Shown: positions 1-9,019, counted from the stretch's first letter. The stretch is DNA of 64,000 nt from Viridibacillus sp050279675 (GCF_050279675.1 NZ_JBNNUK010000005.1:124001-188000), one strand, 5' to 3'. Notes: a model not told the origin generated them from the letters alone. Numbers and translations are program-made.

Positions 1-1
1 T

Positions 2-562
2 GGAGGCGGATGGAAGGAAGAGTGGGTCAATTCCTATCACAAAGGTGAGCGAGGACTCATTTGTTTAATGATTGATGTAGCAGATTTAGATTTATTATGT
101 GAAGACATACAGACGAAAGGGATATCTATTACGAATCCAGAAAGTATTAAAGTGAAATTTCTATTCAATCTATTCTCAAAAACGCTACCATGGCAAAATA
201 GTTATTTAAACTTCTTTGAAGGAGTCCCATTGCAAATTGGTTTTCAACAAATGAAAAATCAAAAAACAAGAGAATATATGGGAAAATACATGGTGCCAAA
301 TGCGACAGAAAATAATATTGAGGGTATTAATAGAATTAAGATAAGTGGTAACTTTTCCAACAATGATTTTGAATTGCTTAAAAAGGTTTTTGACGTTGTT
401 CTGATAACAGAGAACAGTCTGCACGTAAGGTTACAGCATTCACAAGACATAATTTTTGAAAAAGCCATGGAGTATAATGTATTAGTTAGTCTAAAAAGGA
501 AAGAAAATAAGTTGAAGGAAGAAAACTGTTGGATTGAGAACACTAAGGTATGTTTTGAATAA
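2..562 (+). CDS. VOC/glyoxalase-like protein, 5' end outside window
   Basis: The reading frame is open from base 2, so the true start lies upstream of the window. An ATG at 68 is internal, because the frame before it already reads as coherent protein (GGWKEEWVNSYHKGERG). The segment FFEGVPLQIGFQQM resembles the metal- or ligand-proximal strand of the vicinal-oxygen-chelate (Glyoxalase_3-like) fold. Enzymes of this fold act on small hydrophobic or oxidised substrates, but the substrate here cannot be told. The visible part is 186 residues and ends in a charged tail rich in Lys and Glu. A terminator follows, so it is the last gene of its transcript. Confidence 0.55.
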   Translation, partial: GGGWKEEWVNSYHKGERGLICLMIDVADLDLLCEDIQTKGISITNPESIKVKFLFNLFSKTLPWQNSYLNFFEGVPLQIGFQQMKNQKTREYMGKYMVPNATENNIEGINRIKISGNFSNNDFELLKKVFDVVLITENSLHVRLQHSQDIIFEKAMEYNVLVSLKRKENKLKEENCWIENTKVCFE

Positions 563-606
563 AGTTAGTCTTTATGAATAGAATAACTATTTAAATAGAA
601 CCAGTT

Positions 607-632
607 AACTAGCTAATAGGCTAGTTTTTTTT
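607..632 (+). terminator. Rho-independent terminator
   Basis: Seven-base-pair stem AACTAGC/GCTAGTT with a six-base loop, followed by a run of T. It ends transcription of the VOC-like gene. Confidence 0.7.
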
Positions 633-778
633 ATGAAGTAGTTATGTATTGTAATTTACATTATCTATGATAAGGACAGGCACTCATACATAAACTACTG
701 TATATGACAAAAGCTCGTACTCATTTTTGATAGTTACAATAGAGTACGAAATATATAAGCATCTCAATACTTTATTGA

Positions 779-1789
779 ATGAGGGAGGTTGTTTTTATCC
801 AAAGTAAAGATGAAAATAAGTTGAAAATTGAATTCACAACTAATGGAAAGAAAAATAGAAAGTCTATGAAATTTTACATAAGCGGAGCAGTTCTAGCCGG
901 TGTATTGCTATTCGGTTCAGCATCTATTTCTCCAACTATAAATAATGCTTTTGCCAAGACACCTTTCTTAAATTTAATATATGAACCAACACTTTTAAAT
1001 AAAGATATAGTCAAAATAATAACAGAAAGATTAATTTCTAAAAATTATCCGTTTGAAAATGTTTCGATAGTTGCGCCTAAGAAAAACATTGTTATTAATA
1101 TAGATAAGTCAGAACAAAATCCTTTAAAAGTGGAAAAGGCGATTGAAAAGGAAGTTAATTCACTGTTAAGCTCATTTGATCTTACAGATTATAAATTAGA
1201 AATTGTTCAAGATCCTCAAAATGTATCTCTAAATACTATGATTTATCAAGAAACCAATTTGATGGCAAAACAATTACAGAATAACATAAAGAATGACGCA
1301 AGGTTACAAGACTATAAGCTAATATCGGTATCTGTAAATAATAATGATGTTCAGAATATGATTATATTGGTTGCATCAGATAAGGAAACTAGAACCGGTG
1401 TAATGAAAAAAATAGTTCAAAGCATTGTAAAGGAAAATAATTTTGAGCCATATTTGATTAAAACATATTCAATAGATGCTCAAGAAGAAGAAATAGCTCT
1501 GAAATGGCAAGCTATAATAAATAAAATAAACACTGAATTCATTGGAAAAGACGAAATGAAAATAAAAGATATTCGTTATTCTTTATTTGAACCACCATCA
1601 ACTTTTCTTATAAATACATCTATAAATCCTGCAGATGCGACTGCTATAGAAGAAGCCCAAAAAATTGAGAAGTCTATTAGGATGTTTATTACAACTCATG
1701 GAGATGCTAGCTCTATAAATCAAGAACCATACAACATTGTTATTTATGGTAGTGATAATAAGGAATTAAATATGGCCGCTCAAAATTAA
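779..1789 (+). CDS. Single-pass membrane protein, DUF4030/anti-sigma-like
   Basis: A basic N-terminus is followed by one transmembrane segment at about residues 31-48, then a large, presumably extracytoplasmic domain of about 290 residues. The stretch just after the membrane segment (SPTINNAFAKTPFLNLIYEP) resembles the same place in DUF4179/DUF4030 proteins, which in Bacillus often sit beside ECF sigma factors. No sigma factor gene is next to it here. The ATG at 779 has no ribosome-binding site; the best one (GGGAGG, 783-788) lies downstream and points to an ATC codon at 797 in the same frame, so the true start may be ATC. Function is unknown; the family assignment is moderate. Confidence 0.7.
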   Translation: MREVVFIQSKDENKLKIEFTTNGKKNRKSMKFYISGAVLAGVLLFGSASISPTINNAFAKTPFLNLIYEPTLLNKDIVKIITERLISKNYPFENVSIVAPKKNIVINIDKSEQNPLKVEKAIEKEVNSLLSSFDLTDYKLEIVQDPQNVSLNTMIYQETNLMAKQLQNNIKNDARLQDYKLISVSVNNNDVQNMIILVASDKETRTGVMKKIVQSIVKENNFEPYLIKTYSIDAQEEEIALKWQAIINKINTEFIGKDEMKIKDIRYSLFEPPSTFLINTSINPADATAIEEAQKIEKSIRMFITTHGDASSINQEPYNIVIYGSDNKELNMAAQN

Positions 1790-1817
1790 AATACCAGCCA
1801 TCTATAATGACTGGTAT
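1781..1817 (-). terminator. Terminator of the permease gene
   Basis: Stem ATACCAG/CTGGTAT. Read on the minus strand it is followed by TTTTAATTTTG. It lies just downstream of the minus-strand permease, between two convergent genes. Confidence 0.6.
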
Positions 1818-1830
1818 CTGTTCAACAGGG

Positions 1831-3222
1831 TTAAATCAAGAACATAGCAACAATGGTTGTGACGACTAATCCAGTAATAACAGGCACTAAATTTCTACGT
1901 GCGAGTTCGAATGGACTGACATTACAAATAGCTGCAGCTGGAATAAGTGCCCAAGGAATTAAAGCTCCACCCCCAACCCAGATTGCTGTAATCTGTCCGA
2001 GCGCAGTTAAAGTATCGGTGCCACCTCCGATTGCATTGCCAAACAAGCTTCCGACAGAGCCGGCTAATGAAATACCTGAGAATCCTGAACCATCTAATCC
2101 AGTAATTGCACCAACGACTGATAAGGTAACCGCAGCAATTTCCTTCGTTAAAGGAACTACCGAAGCTAATCCAACACCTAGATCATTAACAATACCGTGA
2201 GAGGCTTTCGGTAAAAAGTCACCAATGATTTGTGTGAAACCAGAATCCCCCAAATAGAAGAAGGCAGCAATTGGAATAACAGGTCCAAATACTTTGAACC
2301 CAAATTGGAAGCCGTGAATTAAATAACTAGTAGTCTTTTCTAGCCCATGTTTTTTATGGGCTACAATGGATAAAATGAGTAAAATAAAGACGGCAGTACC
2401 GCCGATTAATGCTGTCGCGTCTCCACCTTGCAACTTTAATATGGACATTGCAACGACATCTGCTAAGAAAGCAATTGGAATGATAATTGCAAAGAACTGC
2501 TTTTGTCTAAGCGTAAGCAATTTTTCATCTTTTTCTTGCTCTTCCTGTGAATTGTTTGTTCCAGTTAATTCGATTGTACCTCGTTTCATATCACGTTTTA
2601 ATAATATAAACGCAGTAATAGTCGTAACAAGACCCATTACAATGACGAGTGGAATACTTGCGGAAATAACATCTCCGACTGGTAACCCGGCTGCATCTGC
2701 AGTAAGTTTAGGGGCACCTTGAATGACAAAATCACTTGATAAAGCAATACCATGACCAAATAAGTTCATTGCCATCGCTACACCAAGAGCAGGCAACCCA
2801 GCTCGTAATGCGGCTGGAAGTAGTACTGCACCAAGTAATGCAACCGCTGGAGATGGCCAGAAGAACCATGAAATGATCATCATTAAAATACCAATAATCC
2901 AGAAGGCAAGAGTCGGGTTTTTGAAGAACTTTGTAAAAGGTGCAATCATGACATCATTAATGCCAGACTTTGATAACACAGAGCTCATAGCGACAATGAT
3001 AGATATGATTAAAATGGTTGACATTAATTCATTAATTGCATAGATAAAACTATTAAAAACGCCACTTATGGAGGCAGTTAAACTCCCTGTTGCGAATATT
3101 GCTAGCATGAAAATGCCAATAATACAAATGAGGGTAGTATCTCGACGCTTCACCATAAACCCAATGATCAAAACAATGAAAATAACATAAATCCAATGGA
3201 GAGCTGTAAATTCTATTCCCAT
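1831..3222 (-). CDS. Ion-transporter-superfamily permease (GntP-like fold)
   Basis: A 463-residue integral membrane protein with about 11-12 hydrophobic segments and a short cytoplasmic loop rich in Glu, Gln and Lys at about 221-240. The glycine-rich re-entrant segment near residues 375-400 (GLDGSGFSGISLAGSVGSLF) and the overall layout fit the ion-transporter (GntP/DctM/ArsB-type) superfamily of secondary carriers. The substrate is not evident; a carboxylate or sugar acid would be typical. The start has a good site (GAGGGGG) upstream. It is monocistronic and divergent from the riboswitch-kinase unit. Confidence 0.75.
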   Translation of the reverse strand: MGIEFTALHWIYVIFIVLIIGFMVKRRDTTLICIIGIFMLAIFATGSLTASISGVFNSFIYAINELMSTILIISIIVAMSSVLSKSGINDVMIAPFTKFFKNPTLAFWIIGILMMIISWFFWPSPAVALLGAVLLPAALRAGLPALGVAMAMNLFGHGIALSSDFVIQGAPKLTADAAGLPVGDVISASIPLVIVMGLVTTITAFILLKRDMKRGTIELTGTNNSQEEQEKDEKLLTLRQKQFFAIIIPIAFLADVVAMSILKLQGGDATALIGGTAVFILLILSIVAHKKHGLEKTTSYLIHGFQFGFKVFGPVIPIAAFFYLGDSGFTQIIGDFLPKASHGIVNDLGVGLASVVPLTKEIAAVTLSVVGAITGLDGSGFSGISLAGSVGSLFGNAIGGGTDTLTALGQITAIWVGGGALIPWALIPAAAICNVSPFELARRNLVPVITGLVVTTIVAMFLI

Positions 3223-3447
3223 ACTTTTCCCCCTCTAATAGGTCTGATTATAGAATATGAAGGGTTAAAAATATGTTGCCAACTGCCCAGATCTAAATTT
3301 TTTGTATGGGCTAAATGGATGGAATATATACTTTTTTATAAATAAATTTGTTGAGTACCTTTAGCCCACAGTTACAAAAAGTGCAACGATTGACGTTTGG
3401 CTAATGAACATCTATAATGAAATAATAAGAAAATTGAATATAATAAT

Positions 3448-3573
3448 CCTCCGTTTAAGGGGAGTAGCTATACAATAAAATCGTCAATACAGGATAAATA
3501 TCCTCGGTTTTATTGGCAACTTTTGATAGTTGTTTGCGAGACCTTACCGATTTTTTGGTAAGGTCTTTTTTAT
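3448..3573 (+). promoter_or_regulatory. yybP-ykoY manganese riboswitch with terminator
   Basis: The conserved core elements appear in order: AAGGGGAGTAGC (3457-3468), CGTCAATACAGGA (3482-3494), a paired AATAAAA/TTTTATT arm, and GCGAGACC (3536-3543). The last element continues into a ten-base-pair terminator stem, AGACCTTACC/GGTAAGGTCT, followed by a T run (3539-3573). The terminator's left arm also closes the aptamer's P1 helix (AAGG with CCTT), which is the usual arrangement for a riboswitch switched on by Mn2+. The next plus-strand gene is a kinase, not a known manganese gene. Confidence 0.9.
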
Positions 3574-3575
3574 GT

Positions 3576-3618
3576 AAAGGCGTTATAACCGACAAATCGG
3601 TTATAACGCCTTTTCTTG
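3576..3618 (+). terminator. Second, very strong hairpin terminator
   Basis: A perfect 17-base-pair stem (3576-3592 with 3597-3613) with a four-base loop, followed by TTTTCTTGTT. It begins two bases after the riboswitch terminator and should block most transcripts that escape it. Confidence 0.75.
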
Positions 3619-3687
3619 TTGCTTAAATAATGAATACTACAGAATGGAGTTGCTATTATTCTTATATTCCACGAGCTTGCTGCAAGT

Positions 3688-4260
3688 GTGAAAATTGGAT
3701 CTGACAATCAACATACGCTACTGGACTATGATAAATCATTATCATTAATTGGTCAGGGGAGAAGTGCATATGTATTTAGAATTAAACAAACAGGAAAAGC
3801 AATGAAAGTATTTTTTCCTGATTATATGTATATTGCTAAGGAAGAAGCAGAAATCTATAAAGTAATTCAAGGAATCACTTATTATCCAACTCTTTATGAT
3901 GCAGGTACAAATTATTTAGTAATTGATTATATAGAAGGAACTACGCTTTTTAACTGTCTAACAAATGGTATTCCAATCTCTGAAGAGGTCGTCCAAGAAA
4001 TTGATATCGCTTTACAATTAGCAAAGCAAGAAGGATTAAATCCATCTGATGTACATTTAAGAAACATATTAATTACATCAGATCAGCAAGTAAAGATTAT
4101 AGACGTGGCTAGATTTAGACAAACGAAAGACTGCAACCAATGGCTCGATTTGAAAAAGGCGTTTTACTGTTATTATGAAAAATGCTATTTTCCAAAGAAG
4201 ATTCCAGAATTCATGTTAAATGGTATTGCTATACTCTATAAAAAGAATATTATTAAATAA
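3688..4260 (+). CDS. RIO-like small protein kinase (YrzF-type)
   Basis: A compact kinase-fold protein of 190 residues from the GTG at 3688. It shows a glycine loop (GQGRSAYVF), the lysine strand (AMKVFFP), a catalytic loop of type DVHLRN and a metal-binding IIDVAR segment. It resembles the short Ser/Thr or RIO1-like kinases of Bacillus, whose targets are unknown. The frame stays open upstream and reads FHELAASV, which fits the N-terminus of such proteins. A ribosome-binding site (GGAG, 3646-3649) points to an ATT codon at 3655 or 3658, so the real start may be a non-ATG codon upstream. It is downstream of the riboswitch and two terminators. Confidence 0.75.
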   Translation: MKIGSDNQHTLLDYDKSLSLIGQGRSAYVFRIKQTGKAMKVFFPDYMYIAKEEAEIYKVIQGITYYPTLYDAGTNYLVIDYIEGTTLFNCLTNGIPISEEVVQEIDIALQLAKQEGLNPSDVHLRNILITSDQQVKIIDVARFRQTKDCNQWLDLKKAFYCYYEKCYFPKKIPEFMLNGIAILYKKNIIK

Positions 4261-4278
4261 TTGAAAACAAAGAATAAA

Positions 4279-4310
4279 GGGCTATCCAATAACTGATAGC
4301 CCTATCACAT
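4279..4310 (+). terminator. Bidirectional terminator
   Basis: Stem GGGCTATC/GATAGCCC with an eight-base loop, between two convergent genes. The T-rich side is better for the minus strand. Confidence 0.6.
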
Positions 4311-4312
4311 AT

Positions 4313-4786
4313 CTATTTTACTGACGAAAACCAACTGTTCCACTTTTCCTTTGTGGTTTCGTAAACACCATCTTGTTTTGTTTTAAGATAATAAGTTGTT
4401 CCTATTTCAGCATCGGTTAAATCTTTGTAGGCAACTATTTTTTTGTAATCTATTCTCTTCCCAATATAAGCTTGTACTGTTGAAGGCAAGCTAATTGTTT
4501 GGGACACTTTGAAAGCTGAACCATATTCATCAACTTTAAACGCAACAAGTTTAGTTGTTGTTTTAACTTTCCCATTTATTGTCGTTTTCACCGTGACGAT
4601 TTTGTACACTTTGGCTTGACCTTCTGCTGTGTAATAGTCATAAGTCCTAATAGGTGGCTTAGGTGATAGCGGAATGATGGTTGTTTCTGCATGTACTATA
4701 TCAATTTCGCCATTAGGTGCTGAAACGCCTGTTAGAACAATACCACTTGCTAATAGTCCAGTAACGAGTGTTTTGACAACTTTCAT
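4313..4786 (-). CDS. Secreted protein of unknown function
   Basis: A 157-residue protein. The start at 4786 was chosen because AAGGAG lies ten bases upstream and because it begins a clear signal peptide: MKVVK, a hydrophobic core, then VHAET as the likely cleavage region. A longer reading from 4855 would put 23 unrelated residues before the signal. The mature part is rich in Lys, Thr and Tyr with beta-prone stretches. I do not recognise the family. It is probably exported and monocistronic. Confidence 0.65.
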   Translation of the reverse strand: MKVVKTLVTGLLASGIVLTGVSAPNGEIDIVHAETTIIPLSPKPPIRTYDYYTAEGQAKVYKIVTVKTTINGKVKTTTKLVAFKVDEYGSAFKVSQTISLPSTVQAYIGKRIDYKKIVAYKDLTDAEIGTTYYLKTKQDGVYETTKEKWNSWFSSVK

Positions 4787-4889
4787 TTCAATACCAACTC
4801 CTTGTGAGTATGACTTTTTAAGTGAATACTTTGAATTCAAAAATATTATACCCAAAAAAGTTTTTAATAACCTAAGTGTCTGGCACTTA

Positions 4890-5672
4890 TTAATCTTTTA
4901 TAGCTATCCAAATAGTCCATCTATCTTTTTCGATAATTATTTTATTATCATTTGGAGCCAACTGTTCTTTAATATACAATACGAGTTCTTCAAGTTGCTT
5001 GTCACTTAAGTCATGTAGAATGGATCGTCCTGTTCTATTTAATAAGTCGGTTTCTAAATCAGCTAGCATTTTATACGTCTTTCTTGTTTCCCAAAACGAA
5101 AACTCTTGCATATCTTTAAATCCTTCTGCTAGTAATGTTTGAATGACGGATTCGCTTGAATGTCTTCTTTCAGTTTCTTTACTCACTAAGTAAGGATATT
5201 TAGAGAAAAAATAACCCCTAATATGGGTAGAGCTTCCTTCAAGGATGCAATCTTCAGGTGTTCTATCTTGAATGATGAAAATACCACCTGGTTTTAACAA
5301 TTGAAAAGCTTCTTTAAAACAACTGTCCAAATCATTAATATGATGGATGACTGCTCTTTCTAAAATAATGTCATATTGTTCTTTTTTTAGTTGAGTATTT
5401 AAGGCATTAGATAAATGGAAATTGACGTTTGCATAACTTTTACAGTTCTCTTTGGCAGAAGACAATATTTGCTCAGAAAAATCTAATCCCGTAACAAAAG
5501 AGGCGCCCATTTCTGCAAATGCTTTTGTGTAAATACCTCCACCACATCCAATATCTAAAACGTTTTTACCTTCAATCACACAAATTGACTGGATCATATT
5601 CACCCAAGAGTCATCTGCTTGTCGTTTGGCATAAGTAGAACGGTTATCCTGACTATGAAAATCAATCGTCAT
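4890..5672 (-). CDS. Class I SAM-dependent methyltransferase
   Basis: A 260-residue protein with the Rossmann methyltransferase motif I VLDIGCGGGIYTKAF at about residue 38, an acidic residue in motif II (TGLDFS), and the post-motif LLKPGGIFIIQD. This is typical of the Methyltransf_11/25 group, which methylates small molecules or cofactors using S-adenosylmethionine. The substrate is unknown. The start has a good GGAGGT site. It is monocistronic, with the same orientation as its secreted neighbour downstream but separated from it by about 100 bases. Confidence 0.8.
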   Translation of the reverse strand: MTIDFHSQDNRSTYAKRQADDSWVNMIQSICVIEGKNVLDIGCGGGIYTKAFAEMGASFVTGLDFSEQILSSAKENCKSYANVNFHLSNALNTQLKKEQYDIILERAVIHHINDLDSCFKEAFQLLKPGGIFIIQDRTPEDCILEGSSTHIRGYFFSKYPYLVSKETERRHSSESVIQTLLAEGFKDMQEFSFWETRKTYKMLADLETDLLNRTGRSILHDLSDKQLEELVLYIKEQLAPNDNKIIIEKDRWTIWIAIKD

Positions 5673-5807
5673 AAAATGACCTCCAATTCTTAATAACGTT
5701 AAGGTAATTGTGAATCTAAATTAGTAATAAGTAAATGTTATTTATATTATAATAATCGATCAATATTTCTTATATGTAAGTTTCACGCATTTATTAATAA
5801 ACCTCAT

Positions 5808-5837
5808 AAAAAAACGCCCACTCTAAATGAGTGAGCG
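5808..5837 (-). terminator. Terminator of the cation exporter gene
   Basis: Nine-base-pair stem (one G-U pair) at 5815-5823/5829-5837, followed on the minus strand by seven T. It lies about 150 bases downstream of the cation exporter. Confidence 0.7.
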
Positions 5838-5988
5838 AAACTAAAAATAAGGGCTATAAAAGGAAGATTTCTCCTTAACTATATACTCAATTAACAGAAA
5901 AGTCTATCATTTAACATCGCTTTTTAAAAAATATTTCGTAGGGCAAAATAAATGTGAATTGAACATTCAAATAAGAAAGTAGAAGTCT

Positions 5989-6894
5989 TTAAACTTTGTC
6001 AATTTTGTACCAAGGATTTAGGTGAATCAGAACTTCGTCGACATCAGGTTGATTTTCCATTATAGTTTTCTTGATTTTGCGAATAATATCATGACCTTCT
6101 TGAATTGTTAATTCACCAGGCACACCCACTCGAAGGTCTATTAATACATAATGACCGTGTTCTCTTGCGCGTAGTCGATCAATGCGTTTTACTTCTGGAA
6201 TAGATAGTATTAAAGTTGTAAAGTTATCCAATCTTTCTTTGCTAACACTTTTTTCCATAAGTGTGTCTATTGCTTCTATTATCATTCCATATGCAAGTTT
6301 GAAAACTAGGATGGTTACAATGATACCTGCAATTGGATCTCCGTAGGTAAGTAGTTGAATATGATAAATCTCTCCAACAAGTGCAAAGCCAATTCCCATT
6401 ACCGCTGCTAATGAAGCATACACATCTGCCAGATGATCATAGGCAGTTGCAATTAACCCTTTACTATTCGTTCTTTTTCCAATTCTAATCGTATAGACGT
6501 ATAAAACTTGCTTCCATACGAGTGAAATAATTGCAGTAATAAAAGCTATTAAACTTGCTTTTTCAGGTTCATGAAAGAATGCTGAAAAAGATTCAAAAGC
6601 AATATAAATTGCTGCTAGTAATAAAATGATACCGACAATGGCAGAGCTGATCACTTCAGCTTTACCATGGCCATAAGGATGGTCTTCATCTGCAGGACGT
6701 TTTGAAATACGCATTGAAGTTAAAGCAACGCCACTTGCAATAACATCACCGGCGTTATGATAACCATCTGCAAGAAGAACCGGGCTATTGAAGAGAGTAC
6801 CTACAACAATTTTAAGAATTGTTAATATGATGTTACTTATTAAACTAATCCACCCAGCAAGTAGTGAACCATTTGAATTTGTGCCTTGATTCAT
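5989..6894 (-). CDS. Cation diffusion facilitator exporter (MneS/MneP-like)
   Basis: A 301-residue protein with six transmembrane segments and a C-terminal cytoplasmic domain. The metal-site helices are visible: ADGYHNAGDV in TM2 and AYDHLADVYAS in TM5. The HPYGHGK motif of the CDF family is also present. Bacillus proteins of this sequence type (YdfM/MneS, YeaB/MneP) export Mn2+ in exchange for protons; iron or zinc is also possible. The start has GGAGGTG upstream. A strong hairpin sits in its leader (6930-6972), suggesting transcriptional attenuation or an upstream terminator. It lies 2.4 kb from the manganese riboswitch but is not preceded by it. Confidence 0.88.
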   Translation of the reverse strand: MNQGTNSNGSLLAGWISLISNIILTILKIVVGTLFNSPVLLADGYHNAGDVIASGVALTSMRISKRPADEDHPYGHGKAEVISSAIVGIILLLAAIYIAFESFSAFFHEPEKASLIAFITAIISLVWKQVLYVYTIRIGKRTNSKGLIATAYDHLADVYASLAAVMGIGFALVGEIYHIQLLTYGDPIAGIIVTILVFKLAYGMIIEAIDTLMEKSVSKERLDNFTTLILSIPEVKRIDRLRAREHGHYVLIDLRVGVPGELTIQEGHDIIRKIKKTIMENQPDVDEVLIHLNPWYKIDKV

Positions 6895-6929
6895 AAGTTT
6901 GCACCTCCAATAAAATTCTTTCCCAAGAG

Positions 6930-6972
6930 CAACAAAAACCCCCGACTGGTTCTTAGTCGAGGGTTTTTGTTT
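6930..6972. terminator. Strong bidirectional hairpin in the CDF leader
   Basis: Fourteen-base-pair stem with one mismatch (6934-6947/6955-6968), flanked by A and T runs so it can terminate both strands. On the minus strand it sits about 20 bases before the CDF ribosome-binding site. Confidence 0.7.
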
Positions 6973-7074
6973 TTGAAATATATAGTTTTTGTGAATTTGT
7001 AGTTTGTATCATAATTATCACTCACTATTTTTAGACATCTTATAATTTTACCATGAAGTTTTTGTTGGAGCAAT

Positions 7075-7359
7075 ATGAATTATTTTTTATTTCTTATTCT
7101 GATCAAGCATATTGTTAGCACAGCAATTTCAGAAATTATAGCAAAGCAACATACGGATTATAATTTAAACGTGGAGGATGAAGAGGGTGAGGATCTAATA
7201 ACAGAAGGTGTTTATCCTAAAGGAATCGGAAAAAATAAATATAAACTATATTTCAGACAGCTGATTAAGGGAAAGAATGTTATTTTGAAAACGATTGTAT
7301 TACCACCTATGAAATTGAATCAAGAATGTCAGATTACAATAACTGTTCCTCAAAAATAA
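7075..7359 (+). CDS. Small hypothetical protein
   Basis: Ninety-four residues from an ATG with GGAG five bases upstream. The N-terminus is hydrophobic (MNYFLFLILI) and may be a signal or membrane anchor. The rest is mixed charged and beta-prone, with a basic KGIGKNKYKLYF patch. I do not recognise the family and there is no operon context. It could be a decayed gene. Confidence 0.4.
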   Translation: MNYFLFLILIKHIVSTAISEIIAKQHTDYNLNVEDEEGEDLITEGVYPKGIGKNKYKLYFRQLIKGKNVILKTIVLPPMKLNQECQITITVPQK

Positions 7360-7501
7360 AAAATGAAAATATATAAGGGCTACAGCAATCAATTTGTGGG
7401 TAACGTACTAATAATCTTAATAAATTTTGAACTGAAACCCGAGTAGTAGACACTAAAAAAAGTGCTCCTATTCGGAGTTCAGTTCAATCATTCATGTTGA
7501 A

Positions 7502-7678
7502 CTATTTTTTACTTTTATTTGATTTTTTACTTTTATTATTTGATTTAGCATTAAATTCAGCTGCAAATTCTTCGTTGTTGTTGGGGTCGTTGTTGTTACT
7601 GTTGTAGCTACTATTACTGTTGTCGATATTCTTGTTATGATTTCTTTCGTTTTTTGTTTTGTTATTGTTCTTAGACAT
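7502..7678 (-). CDS. Small Asn/Lys-rich protein, possibly spore-associated
   Basis: Fifty-eight codons from an ATG with a strong AGGAGGTG site. More than a third of the residues are Asn, in runs such as NSNNNDPNNN, followed by EEFAAEFNAK and a basic tail with repeated KSKKSNKSKK. The EFAAEFNA segment recalls the EFxxETNA repeat of gamma-type small acid-soluble spore proteins, and the low-complexity polar composition suits a spore or intrinsically disordered protein. That link is an inference. It is monocistronic; a weak hairpin with seven T lies downstream on the minus strand near 7456-7480. Confidence 0.6.
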   Translation of the reverse strand: MSKNNNKTKNERNHNKNIDNSNSSYNSNNNDPNNNEEFAAEFNAKSNNKSKKSNKSKK

Positions 7679-7876
7679 AGATCTTCACCTCCTAAAGTGT
7701 AAGGTGCACAGTAATAGAATGTTTTATTCTTAATGAAAATTTCTTCATTTAGAACACAAGATGAAAATTACATATTAATCTTAATTTTCTAATTAATGTA
7801 ACCTTTATTAGGGGGAAATGTTAATATCACTAGTATGAGCATAATTAAAATTCCTTCAACTAACGAGGTGACTAAT

Positions 7877-9019
7877 ATGAACCAATTATCATTAAGTAAA
7901 CGAGTAGACATGGAAATATTACATCAATGTGTTTCGAAGATCTTAAACGTACGTGTTGATTGTGTGAAATGCTGGAAATTTGATCCGATCGTTTGTAAAT
8001 CTCTTAATTTTACGACAGAAGGAGTTTACCGTATTCACGGGATTGCAGATATCTTGGGAAAAGAAATACCTTGGGCTCTTGTTGTAAAGATAATTAAGCC
8101 AGGGCAAGTAGAAATGAATGATCCATGGTATCACAACTATTGGAAACGTGAAGCATTGGTCAACCAGTCAGATATTTTGGCTAATCTTCCTAATGTGATT
8201 AATACCTCAAAATGCTATAACGTTGAGGAAAAGACAGATGGTTCAGTTTGGATATGGATGGAAGAAATAATTGGAGATAGTATTGAGATTTGGTCTGAAA
8301 ATGATTATGCCTTTGTGGCTCGTCAATTGGGGAATTTCAATGGAGCTTATGTAACAAGTCATACACTTCCAGAACACACGTGGATTTGTCGTAATTGGCT
8401 TGAGTCGTGGATTAGTGGATGTAAAAGATATGCTAGTGACCCAAACATTTATTATCCTCAAATACAGTTTGGGCTTAATCTCGAAAATATTTGGGATTCT
8501 TATACCTGTATAAATAATAATATTAATAATCATCTTCAAGCCTTAAGTAAATTACCGCGTGTTCTTGCTCATCAAGATTTAAGCCGGCAAAACATGTTCT
8601 TAAATACATATCAAGGTGCATTGAAAGTGTGGACATTAATTGATTGGCAGTTTTTAAGTATCTCGGGGTTAGGAGAAGATTTAGGTAAATTATTTGGTGT
8701 TGCGATGAGTCAAGGAAATATTGAAAGTGATCAAGGTGACTACTATCAAAAATTATTATTTAAAAACTATTTTGAAGGACTTAAAGATGCTGGATGGAAT
8801 GGGGATATAACATTACCAAGATACGGATTTTGCGCTTCTGTCGCTTTAAGAAGTGCTTGGGAAGTACCCAAGTTAATCAAGTTAGCGGCAAGTTCACAAA
8901 TCGATTTGAATGAAATCGAAAATCTCACTCGAATTGTAAGTATCCAAATGGAGTTAGGTATAGAAGCAGATAGCTTAATGAGGGATATATATAATAATTC
9001 ACTAGATATAGACGATTAA
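7877..9019 (+). CDS. Aminoglycoside-phosphotransferase-fold kinase
   Basis: 380 residues from the ATG at 7877, chosen because GAGGTG lies five to six bases upstream; an ATG at 7835 adds 14 residues but its purine run is about 20 bases away. The APH-fold catalytic loop is AHQDLSRQNMF and the metal-binding segment is LIDWQFLSISGLGEDLG. Enzymes of this fold phosphorylate aminoglycosides, choline, homoserine or other small molecules. The substrate is not evident, and resistance should not be assumed. It is monocistronic. Confidence 0.75.
   Translation: MNQLSLSKRVDMEILHQCVSKILNVRVDCVKCWKFDPIVCKSLNFTTEGVYRIHGIADILGKEIPWALVVKIIKPGQVEMNDPWYHNYWKREALVNQSDILANLPNVINTSKCYNVEEKTDGSVWIWMEEIIGDSIEIWSENDYAFVARQLGNFNGAYVTSHTLPEHTWICRNWLESWISGCKRYASDPNIYYPQIQFGLNLENIWDSYTCINNNINNHLQALSKLPRVLAHQDLSRQNMFLNTYQGALKVWTLIDWQFLSISGLGEDLGKLFGVAMSQGNIESDQGDYYQKLLFKNYFEGLKDAGWNGDITLPRYGFCASVALRSAWEVPKLIKLAASSQIDLNEIENLTRIVSIQMELGIEADSLMRDIYNNSLDIDD

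Noticed and set aside
1853..2722. Long plus-strand frames inside the permease gene
   Set aside because: They have no ribosome-binding sites and no protein-like composition. They are shadows of the minus-strand membrane protein.
6990..7040. Fur or PerR box upstream of the cation exporter
   Set aside because: TGATAATTATGATA resembles a 7-1-7 box but only one arm fits. AT-rich sequence makes this likely by chance.
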